Assembly: GCA_020721485.1 (NCBI GenBank)
Contig: DYMR01000018.1
Coordinates: forward strand, 1-16,625
Direction of reading: 5' to 3'
DNA length: 16,625 nucleotides
Source: Halothiobacillus neapolitanus
GTDB taxonomy: Bacteria > Pseudomonadota > Gammaproteobacteria > Halothiobacillales > Halothiobacillaceae
Part shown: piece after piece, positions 1 through 5,381 of the stretch
Position numbering within the stretch: the first letter of the stretch is position 1
Layout: every line of letters begins with the position of its first letter
Position numbers and translations under genes: made by a program
The notes under the pieces: generated by a model
What the model saw: only the letters and a program-made list of their open reading frames with translations
Told to the model about the DNA's origin: nothing
The model's database searches: none

Positions 1-2
1 AT

Positions 3-341
3 CAACCGCCCACCGCCGCCGATCCGGCACCGGTATCCGTGTTGCAATGCACCGCAGAATCCGCCAGCCACGAGCGCGTCACCGGTGAAGGCGACGACCG
101 TTGCCGCATCACCGGCGATGACTGGTCGGTCAGTGGCCGCATTACCGGCACCGCCGGTCAATCGGCCAAAGGTCGGAATCCGTCCCTCCGTGGGCAAGCC
201 GCCGCCGGATTGGTTGCACGAAACGCGCAAACCAACCGCGAAGTGGTTCGTCCCGAACCGCCCAGCTCAAAAATCACTGGCAGCAGTGGCAATGATGTCT
301 CCGGCTCATTGATCACCTACTCCGGTGGGGCTCGGGGCTAA
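3..341 (+). CDS. csoS2: CsoS2 carboxysome scaffold, C-terminal fragment
   Basis: This is the 3' end of csoS2, cut by the left edge; the visible 112 codons run in frame from position 3 to the TAA at 339-341. CsoS2 is the disordered scaffold that links Rubisco to the inner face of the alpha-carboxysome shell. The fragment matches the C-terminal region: short VTG/ITG/VSG-type triplets recur ([20 protein letters not shown], then ITGTAG and ITGSSG), two cysteines lie about 25 residues apart, and the protein ends in [13 protein letters not shown], the characteristic C-terminal tail. In the family this domain anchors the protein in the shell. The N-terminal Rubisco-binding repeats, the middle repeats and any programmed frameshift site lie outside the window. 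The next gene, csoSCA, starts 19 bases downstream, as in known cso operons. The identification is firm; only the start is unseen. Confidence 0.95.
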   Translation, partial: QPPTAADPAPVSVLQCTAESASHERVTGEGDDRCRITGDDWSVSGRITGTAGQSAKGRNPSLRGQAAAGLVARNAQTNREVVRPEPPSSKITGSSGNDVSGSLITYSGGARG

Positions 342-360
342 GGGTCAGGTAGGCGCATAG

Positions 361-1983
361 ATGAACACGAAACCCGCAAACCGTCGCCCACTCTCCAGCT
401 CGCTGGGCAAGCGTGCGCCGGTGGGTTTGGGTCATAAGGTGCAACCTCGGCTGGATTTGGTCGAGTCGTACTCGGCTCAACCCATCCGCCCGGTTCTCGA
501 CTCACGGGAGCACGAACCGCCGCATCACGCCAACCCGCGTTATGAGCGGCACCCCGCGTGCAGCACCTTGCCGCAGGCTTCTTGCCGTCATCCCTTGACC
601 GATTTGGCGGCCAACACCCAACTCGGCCAGTGTGAAGACACCGTCAAAGGCCGCTTTGACCGCATCGTGCCGTTCTTGCGCACGGTGGCGGGCATCGCGA
701 CCGGCGTGGAATATGTCACGCGGGTACAAGAATTGGCGCAATCCTCGCTCGGGCACACCTTCCCGGAAGGCTTGCTCAGCGACAACTGGATTAACGGCCA
801 CAACCTCAAGGGGCTGTTCGGCTACGCCGCATTCAAAGCATTGACGGCGGCCACCGAGCAGTTTTCCCGACGCATTAAACACGAGCAGGAAGATGCCGAT
901 TCGGCGATTGGTTTCCTGCTTGATTGCGGCTTTCATGCCATCGACATCAGCCCCTGCGCGGATGGCCGACTCAAAGGCTTGTTGCCGTATATTTTACGCT
1001 TGCCAATGTCGGCCTTTACCTTCCGCAAAGCGTATGCCGGCGCGCTGTTCGACATCGAAACCGATGTGCAGCAATGGCAATCCATCGAGCTGCGTCGGTT
1101 CCGCGAAGGTGCGCCGAATTTTGCCGATGCCGCCACGCGGTATCTAAAAATCGCGGTATATCACTTCAGCACCTCCGATCCGACGCACGAAGGCTGCGCC
1201 GCGCACGGCAGCAACGACCATGCCGCGCTCGAAGCCGCACACAACCGGCTGATCGGCCTGCGCCAGGCGGTTGAAAACGCGTTCTGCTGCGGTGCGAGCA
1301 TCGAAACCCTGTTGATTGGGGTCGATACCGACACCGATTCGATTCGTCTGCACATTCCCGACAGCGAGGGCGCCCTCAACGGGCATCGGTTTGTCGATAG
1401 CGCCGCGCTGTACGCCCAAACGCTGGGGATGGACGCGGAGCATGCACTGCTGGCCGTCCATGAAGCCATCCGCAACGCCAGCAGCCGCGACGGCTGGGCG
1501 AAGGGGCATGGCGGGCCGCACGAAGGCATGCAACGCTTCCTCGCGACCTTGCTCATCAACAACTTGTCGCAAATTGATTATGTCGTCCACCGCTGCGGCG
1601 GGCGGTATCCGCTGCACGACATTGGCCATGCCGAACGCTTCATCAGCGCGGGCGATGGCTTCGACGAAGTGCAGATTCGCAATCTCGCGTATTACGCCCA
1701 TTTGCACACCGTGGAAGAAAACACGGCAGACATCGATGTCGGCATCAAGATTTTCAAAAAACTCAATGTCGCCCGTGGCTTGCCGATTCCGATCGCCATT
1801 CATTACCGCTACGACAGCAATGTGCCGGGCGCCCGCGATCGCGCAGTCGAACGGGCGCGGCGCGTGCGGACAGCGATTGCCGATCGTCACCATGAATTGT
1901 CTGCCGCTCAGCTCTTGCAGTTCCGCCTGAGCGTGCAAGATCGCCCGATTGGCAGCCCGATTGAAGAGGTGCCCAGCGCATGA
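361..1983 (+). CDS. csoSCA: Carboxysomal carbonic anhydrase CsoSCA (CsoS3)
   Basis: A 540-residue carbonic anhydrase of the divergent beta class (once called epsilon). It converts bicarbonate to CO2 inside the carboxysome, next to Rubisco. The zinc ligands are Cys199, His268 and Cys279, and Asp201 and Arg203 form the catalytic dyad in the motif CADGR. All three ligand positions are exactly 26 higher than the numbers I recall for H. neapolitanus CsoSCA (173, 242, 253; 514 residues), so the whole length difference lies N-terminal to the active site. By that offset the domains are a disordered N-terminus (about 1-63), a helical domain (64-170), the catalytic domain (177-423) and a degenerate duplicated C-terminal domain (424-540). 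The basic N-terminal segment containing PRLDLVE matches the region that binds Rubisco in the model species. The ATG at 361 gives the family-type start MNT; the ribosome site upstream is weak. The stop overlaps the csoS4A start by 4 bases. Confidence 0.97.
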   Translation: MNTKPANRRPLSSSLGKRAPVGLGHKVQPRLDLVESYSAQPIRPVLDSREHEPPHHANPRYERHPACSTLPQASCRHPLTDLAANTQLGQCEDTVKGRFDRIVPFLRTVAGIATGVEYVTRVQELAQSSLGHTFPEGLLSDNWINGHNLKGLFGYAAFKALTAATEQFSRRIKHEQEDADSAIGFLLDCGFHAIDISPCADGRLKGLLPYILRLPMSAFTFRKAYAGALFDIETDVQQWQSIELRRFREGAPNFADAATRYLKIAVYHFSTSDPTHEGCAAHGSNDHAALEAAHNRLIGLRQAVENAFCCGASIETLLIGVDTDTDSIRLHIPDSEGALNGHRFVDSAALYAQTLGMDAEHALLAVHEAIRNASSRDGWAKGHGGPHEGMQRFLATLLINNLSQIDYVVHRCGGRYPLHDIGHAERFISAGDGFDEVQIRNLAYYAHLHTVEENTADIDVGIKIFKKLNVARGLPIPIAIHYRYDSNVPGARDRAVERARRVRTAIADRHHELSAAQLLQFRLSVQDRPIGSPIEEVPSA

Positions 1984-2231
1984 GGATCATGCAAGTCGTG
2001 AAAACGCTGGTGTCCACCAACCGCGTCGCCGACATGGGTCACAAGCCCCTGTTGGTGGTGCAAGAGAAAGCCGGTGGCCCCGTACAAATCGCGGTCGATG
2101 CCATTGGTTGCATCCCCGGCGATTGGGTCATGGTGGTCGGCTCCTCCGCCGCGCGGGAAGCGGCAGGCAGCAAGAGCTATCCCTCGGATCTCACGATCAT
2201 TGGGATTATCGACCAGTGGACGCCGAGCTGA
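1980..2231 (+). CDS. csoS4A: CsoS4A pentameric shell vertex protein
   Basis: An 83-residue BMC-P (Pfam EutN/CcmL type) protein. Pentamers of this family cap the twelve vertices of the icosahedral shell. The sequence begins MRIMQVVKTLVSTNRV and carries the family pattern of GHKPLLVVQ, then AVDAIGCIPGDWVMVVGSSAAR, and ends in LTIIGIIDQW. The glycine-rich GSSAAR segment is the conserved loop region near the pentamer pore. The ATG at 1980 overlaps the csoSCA stop in an ATGA, so translation is probably coupled. The stop overlaps the csoS4B start by one base (TGATG). Vertex proteins are needed in very few copies, which fits reliance on reinitiation rather than on a strong ribosome site of its own. 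Confidence 0.96.
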   Translation: MRIMQVVKTLVSTNRVADMGHKPLLVVQEKAGGPVQIAVDAIGCIPGDWVMVVGSSAAREAAGSKSYPSDLTIIGIIDQWTPS

Positions 2232-2479
2232 TGGAAATCATGCGCGTGCGTTCGGATCTGATCGTGACGCGCCGCCATCCCGGCTTGATGAATGTTTCGC
2301 TGCGGGTGCTGGAAGATCGCAGCGGCAAAATCAGTGTGGCCTGCGATCCGGTCGGCGTGCCGCCGGGGAAATGGGTGTTCACGATCAGCGGCTCCGCCGC
2401 GCGGTATGCGGTCAAGGACTATGACACGCTGATTGATTTGGCGATCGGTGGAATCATCGATCAATGGGAAGAAGCGTAA
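2231..2479 (+). CDS. csoS4B: CsoS4B pentameric shell vertex protein
   Basis: An 82-residue second BMC-P vertex protein, paralogous to CsoS4A. It begins [19 protein letters not shown] and has the family segments [22 protein letters not shown] and [11 protein letters not shown]. The ATG at 2231 shares its A with the csoS4A stop. A second ATG three codons later (2240) is possible, but the start [10 protein letters not shown] matches the H. neapolitanus protein as I recall it. Proposed role: capping shell vertices together with, or instead of, CsoS4A, limiting leakage of CO2. A longer frame open from 1949 runs through this gene, but its first 94 codons overlie csoSCA and csoS4A and are not real coding sequence. 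Confidence 0.96.
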   Translation: MEIMRVRSDLIVTRRHPGLMNVSLRVLEDRSGKISVACDPVGVPPGKWVFTISGSAARYAVKDYDTLIDLAIGGIIDQWEEA

Positions 2480-2495
2480 CCGTTGGCTTCAACGG
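2480..2495 (+). other. Small hairpin ahead of csoS1C
   Basis: CCGTT at 2480-2484 can pair with AACGG at 2491-2495 across a six-base loop, immediately after the csoS4B stop. It has no T-run and is short, so it is not a terminator. It may act as a weak RNA stability or processing element between the low-abundance vertex genes and the high-abundance hexamer gene; that role is inference. Confidence 0.35.
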
Positions 2496-2528
2496 CAATT
2501 GAATTGGTCTTTAACGAGGAGAGGAAAA

Positions 2529-2825
2529 ATGGCAGCTGTAACAGGTATTGCTCTGGGTATGATCGAAACGCGTGGTCTGGTTCCGGCGATTGAAGCCGCT
2601 GATGCCATGACCAAGGCAGCGGAAGTTCGTCTGGTGGGTCGTCAATTCGTTGGCGGCGGTTATGTCACCGTGCTGGTTCGTGGTGAAACCGGTGCGGTGA
2701 ACGCAGCAGTTCGTGCAGGCGCTGATGCCTGCGAACGAGTCGGTGACGGTTTGGTCGCGGCGCACATCATTGCCCGCGTTCACTCTGAAGTCGAAAACAT
2801 CCTGCCGAAGGCGCCGCAAGCCTAA
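2529..2825 (+). CDS. csoS1C: CsoS1C hexameric shell protein
   Basis: A 98-residue BMC-H shell protein. Hexamers of this family tile the flat facets of the alpha-carboxysome, with a small charged pore for bicarbonate and Rubisco substrates. The single BMC domain covers nearly the whole chain ([20 protein letters not shown] at the start; [20 protein letters not shown] near the end). The protein differs from CsoS1A at one position only (Ala3 here, Asp3 there). Start ATG 2529 has a strong purine-rich ribosome site (GAGGAGAGG at 2516-2524), much stronger than those of the csoSCA and csoS4 genes, matching the need for thousands of copies. Gene letters follow the H. neapolitanus order C-A-B; assignment of C versus A among near-identical paralogues rests on position. 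Confidence 0.95.
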   Translation: MAAVTGIALGMIETRGLVPAIEAADAMTKAAEVRLVGRQFVGGGYVTVLVRGETGAVNAAVRAGADACERVGDGLVAAHIIARVHSEVENILPKAPQA

Positions 2826-2896
2826 GGTCAGGAGATTGAGGCCGGGTCGTGTCGTCTCCGGTCATTGGTGTAAGTGACAGCTTAGGAGTTATTCAA

Positions 2897-3193
2897 ATGG
2901 CTGATGTAACGGGTATTGCTCTGGGTATGATCGAAACGCGTGGCCTGGTTCCGGCGATTGAAGCCGCCGATGCCATGACCAAAGCAGCCGAGGTTCGCCT
3001 CGTAGGTCGTCAATTCGTCGGTGGCGGTTATGTCACCGTTCTGGTTCGTGGCGAAACGGGCGCGGTCAACGCGGCCGTTCGCGCCGGTGCCGATGCATGC
3101 GAGCGCGTGGGTGATGGCCTGGTGGCTGCCCACATCATCGCCCGTGTGCATTCAGAAGTAGAAAACATCCTGCCGAAGGCTCCGCAAGCCTAA
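2897..3193 (+). CDS. csoS1A: CsoS1A hexameric shell protein
   Basis: A 98-residue BMC-H facet protein, nearly identical to CsoS1C (97 of 98 residues). ATG 2897 is preceded by TAGGAG at 2883-2888. An in-frame GTG at 2849 would add 16 residues absent from the paralogues and lies upstream of the ribosome site, so I reject it. Despite the near-identical protein, the gene carries many synonymous differences from csoS1C. These are few at the 5' end and many in codons 57-82, where it instead resembles csoS1B (see the mosaic finding). The protein should form hexamers mixing freely with CsoS1C. Confidence 0.95.
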
Positions 3194-3208
3194 GTTCAGG
3201 AACACCTA

Positions 3209-3250
3209 AGACGGCACGCTTCGGCGGCCTTGGCGCCGCCGATACCGTCT
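3209..3250 (+). promoter_or_regulatory. Two-tier stem-loop between csoS1A and csoS1B
   Basis: CGGCGGC (3222-3228) is the exact reverse complement of GCCGCCG (3235-3241), with a six-base loop. Around it, AGACGG (3209-3214) pairs with CCGTCT (3245-3250) across an internal loop. No T-run follows, so an intrinsic terminator is unlikely. A plausible role is protecting the upstream csoS1C/csoS1A message from 3' exonucleases, or attenuating read-through into csoS1B; this is inferred from structure and position. Confidence 0.6.
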
Positions 3251-3311
3251 ACCTAATTCCTTCGGTTCGCATCGTGCGGGCTGATTTGATTGAAGAATAA
3301 GAGGAAGCATC

Positions 3312-3653
3312 ATGGCAACACCGCATGGCATCGCCCTTGGGATGATCGAAACCCGTGGACTCGTCCCCGCCATTGAAGCCGCAGACGCCATGACCAAAGC
3401 CGCCGAAGTGCGCTTGGTCGGTCGTTCATTCGTCGGCGGTGGCTATGTCACCATTCTGGTGCGTGGCGAAACCGGCGCGGTCAACGCCGCCGTTCGCGCC
3501 GGTGCCGATGCCTGCGAGCGCGTGGGCGATGGCCTGGTGGCTGCCCACATCATTGCGCGCGTGCATTCCGAGGTCGAAACCATTCTGCCCTCTGATCCGA
3601 GCCAAACCGCGCAAGCCTGGTGCGTCGCCAACCTGAATAACGGGGCGGCTTGA
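3312..3653 (+). CDS. csoS1B: CsoS1B hexameric shell protein with C-terminal extension
   Basis: A 113-residue BMC-H protein. Its first 90 or so residues match CsoS1A and CsoS1C apart from a few substitutions (TPH for DVT at 3-5, Ser39 for Gln39, Ile for Val in YVTILVRG). After VHSEVE the sequence diverges and runs about 15 residues longer, ending in AQAWCVANLNNGAA. An extended CsoS1B is known from the model organism, where it is a minor hexamer component. Start ATG 3312 has AAGAGGAAG just upstream (3299-3307). The tail adds a Trp and a Cys that the other two lack, so it may contribute an extra contact on one face of the hexamer; that is inference. Confidence 0.95.
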   Translation: MATPHGIALGMIETRGLVPAIEAADAMTKAAEVRLVGRSFVGGGYVTILVRGETGAVNAAVRAGADACERVGDGLVAAHIIARVHSEVETILPSDPSQTAQAWCVANLNNGAA

Positions 3654-3672
3654 TTCGTTCGGATCGACGCCC

Positions 3673-4104
3673 ATGCGACCGCATCCACGCATCATTGGCT
3701 ACCTGACGCGCGCCTTGGAGCATGAGCTCAACGCCGTGCAGCAATACCAAACGCGGGCGGCACTCACCGAATTGTGGGGGCTGCCCGATCTGGCCGCGCA
3801 CTATCGTCAGGAAGCCATCGAAGAACTGGCTCATGCCGAACGGTTAACGCGCCAGCTCCTGTTGCTTGGCGTCGCCCCGACCGCACTGGCCCTAACCGCC
3901 GTGCGACCGGGTCGCGACCCCCAGGAAATGGCCGCGCTGTCCGCCGAAATGGAGCGCGCCGCCGTCCATCTGTACGACGACGCCTGTCAGTTTTGCCAAC
4001 GAATCCGCGATCAAGAGCACTGGACATTATTCCAAGGCTTATTGAACGAAGAACTGGCCCATTTTCAGCAATATCAGGCCGCTGCCACCGGCAACGCCCC
4101 CTGA
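3673..4104 (+). CDS. Bacterioferritin-like di-iron protein of the cso operon
   Basis: A 143-residue ferritin-superfamily four-helix protein, shorter than E. coli bacterioferritin (158). The ferroxidase di-iron ligands are all present and fall at the E. coli numbering: Glu18, Glu51, His54, Glu94, Glu127 and His130 (motifs EHELN, EELAHAE, EMERA, NEELAHF). The residue at the haem-ligand position 52 is Leu rather than Met, so haem binding between subunits is not expected. Genes of this type follow csoS1B in many cso operons; their role is unsettled, with iron storage or redox protection suggested. ATG 3673 lies 19 bases after csoS1B with a weak ribosome site. Whether it forms a cage, and whether it is inside the carboxysome, cannot be told from sequence. 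Confidence 0.88.
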   Translation: MRPHPRIIGYLTRALEHELNAVQQYQTRAALTELWGLPDLAAHYRQEAIEELAHAERLTRQLLLLGVAPTALALTAVRPGRDPQEMAALSAEMERAAVHLYDDACQFCQRIRDQEHWTLFQGLLNEELAHFQQYQAAATGNAP

Positions 4105-4132
4105 TGCATGCAGAGTTGAGGAGTGAAGAGTC

Positions 4133-4420
4133 ATGAGCACCGCCCAAACACTGCCGATTACCGTCGAAGGCTGGGATACCCGCAAGCTGCCCCCGCAACT
4201 GACGCGCCGCTTCACCTTTGAAAGCTACGCGCAAACGCGGCAATTTTTGGACGATCTGGCCGATCTGTCCGAAAAAAATGGCAACTACCCCAACCTGCAC
4301 TTCGCCAAAGATTTTGTCACCGTGACCATTGCCGCCCCGGATGACGGTGCGCTCAATGCTGCCGAAGGCGAATTTGCCAGCCAGGTCAATGGCTTGGCTG
4401 CGCGCGTCGTCCAGGCTTAA
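4133..4420 (+). CDS. acRAF: acRAF, alpha-carboxysome Rubisco assembly factor (PCD-like)
   Basis: A 95-residue protein of the pterin-4a-carbinolamine dehydratase fold. In alpha-carboxysome operons this family member acts as a Rubisco assembly chaperone rather than a dehydratase. The sequence supports the loss of enzyme activity: where true dehydratases have a His-His-Pro motif, here there is NYP (in GNYPNLHF), and the later catalytic His in the following strand is also gone (FVTVTIAAP). The position between the ferritin-like gene and mcdA is the usual one. ATG 4133 is preceded by GAGGAGTG at 4119-4126, a good ribosome site. An older annotation would be 4a-hydroxytetrahydrobiopterin dehydratase, which I think is misleading. 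Confidence 0.9.
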   Translation: MSTAQTLPITVEGWDTRKLPPQLTRRFTFESYAQTRQFLDDLADLSEKNGNYPNLHFAKDFVTVTIAAPDDGALNAAEGEFASQVNGLAARVVQA

Positions 4421-4446
4421 CGGATCAGACCCGAGGTTTGCCCATC

Positions 4447-5097
4447 ATGGCCAAGGCTGCCTACACGATTGCACTCGCCAACCTCAAAGGCGGCTGCGGC
4501 AAAACCACCATCAGCACCAATCTCTCCGCTGCGCTCGCGGCGCGGGGCAGTGTCGGGCTGGTGGATGCCGACCCGCAAGGCGCCTTGCGCCATTGGGTGG
4601 ATTGGCAACACACCGATCCGAACGATGCGCGCCTGCCCAAACTGTATGCCGAGCACGCTGATCCACTGGAAAATTTAAAAAGCGCTCAGCCGCAACACGA
4701 TTTTGTGGTGGCCGATTGCCCGCCCTCGCTCGACATTGCGGTCACGCAACGGATGTTGGAGTTTTGCGATTTCGTGCTGGTGCCCGTGCTACCCTCCCCG
4801 CTGGATTTGTGGGCGAGTGCGCAAACGATTGAGGTCATCAACCAAGCGCGGGCGAAAAATCCCAAATTGCGTGCCGCGTTGGTGCTGAACCAAACCGAAC
4901 CCAAAAGTGCCATGACCCGCGCCATGACGCAGGCCATCGCCAAACTCAACACTCCGGTGCTGGCGACCTCGGTTCGCCGTCGCGCGGCGTATCGAAATGC
5001 TGTGGTGGAAGGCGTCAGCGTCTTTCAACTGGGCAACCGTGGCCGGGAAGCGGCCAATGAAATCAACCAGATATTGATTGAGGTAGTACCGAAATGA
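4447..5097 (+). CDS. mcdA: McdA, ParA-family carboxysome-positioning ATPase
   Basis: A 216-residue ParA/MinD-type ATPase. McdA binds the nucleoid in its ATP form and is displaced by McdB on carboxysomes, which spreads carboxysomes evenly so that daughter cells inherit them. The deviant Walker A motif KGGCGKTT starts at Lys14 (signature lysine) with Lys19 in the P-loop. The switch region VDADPQG and a second motif VVADCPPS follow. I chose ATG 4447 over a TTG three codons upstream because GAGG at 4434-4437 is well spaced from the ATG and the protein then begins close to its first strand (AYTIALANLKGG). It directly precedes and overlaps the mcdB-like gene, which separates it from chromosomal ParA. 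Confidence 0.93.
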   Translation: MAKAAYTIALANLKGGCGKTTISTNLSAALAARGSVGLVDADPQGALRHWVDWQHTDPNDARLPKLYAEHADPLENLKSAQPQHDFVVADCPPSLDIAVTQRMLEFCDFVLVPVLPSPLDLWASAQTIEVINQARAKNPKLRAALVLNQTEPKSAMTRAMTQAIAKLNTPVLATSVRRRAAYRNAVVEGVSVFQLGNRGREAANEINQILIEVVPK

Positions 5098-5357
5098 GCA
5101 CGCTTGAAAGCAAACTGAGCGCGAGTATCGCCGCCGAAAAACCCGCCGCTGCCGCCCCCGCGCCAGCCAAACCTGTCGCTGCCGCCGCCCCCGCTGCGGC
5201 CAGCAAGCCGGCAGCAGCAGCCAAGTCCGCACCGGCAGCCGCTAAGCCTGCCGCCAAGCCGGCGGCTGCGCCGAAAGCCCCAGCGGTGTCTGCGGACGAC
5301 AACCAATCCCCGCTGCACGACCCGAGCACCCACCCGCGTCGGGTGTGGCCGGACTAA
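5094..5357 (+). CDS. mcdB: McdB-like carboxysome-positioning adaptor
   Basis: An 87-residue, low-complexity protein. Residues 1-16 (MSTLESKLSASIAAEK) look like a short structured N-terminus. Residues 17 to about 65 are almost entirely Ala, Pro and Lys with a few Ser and Val, so the chain should be disordered and basic. The tail ends PRRVWPD, with one tryptophan at residue 85. Alpha-type McdB proteins are small, disordered, sit right after mcdA, and share an invariant C-terminal Trp needed for carboxysome association, so the assignment is strong although sequence identity is low. McdB loads on the carboxysome and stimulates McdA ATPase. The ATG overlaps the mcdA stop by 4 bases. The repeated Ala/Pro/Lys codons make this the least alignable gene in the window. 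Confidence 0.88.
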   Translation: MSTLESKLSASIAAEKPAAAAPAPAKPVAAAAPAAASKPAAAAKSAPAAAKPAAKPAAAPKAPAVSADDNQSPLHDPSTHPRRVWPD

Positions 5358-5381
5358 TCCTGCACGGCGGATAACCTCATC

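Noticed and set aside
2848..2862. Possible terminator between csoS1C and csoS1A
   Set aside because: Pairing is weak, there is no T-run, and the downstream gene belongs to the same functional unit.
2849..2896. GTG start 16 codons upstream of the csoS1A ATG
   Set aside because: It would place the ribosome site TAGGAG inside the gene and add residues absent from CsoS1C; the ATG at 2897 gives the family start MADVTG.
2529..3653. Three long near-repeats suggesting a transposon or array duplication
   Set aside because: They are the three paralogous csoS1 genes, normal for alpha-carboxysome operons; no terminal repeats or transposase are present.
5140..5290. Ala/Pro/Lys codon repeats at mcdB read as a repeat array or CRISPR
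   Set aside because: The units are irregular codon-level repeats within a reading frame, without conserved repeat length or spacers.
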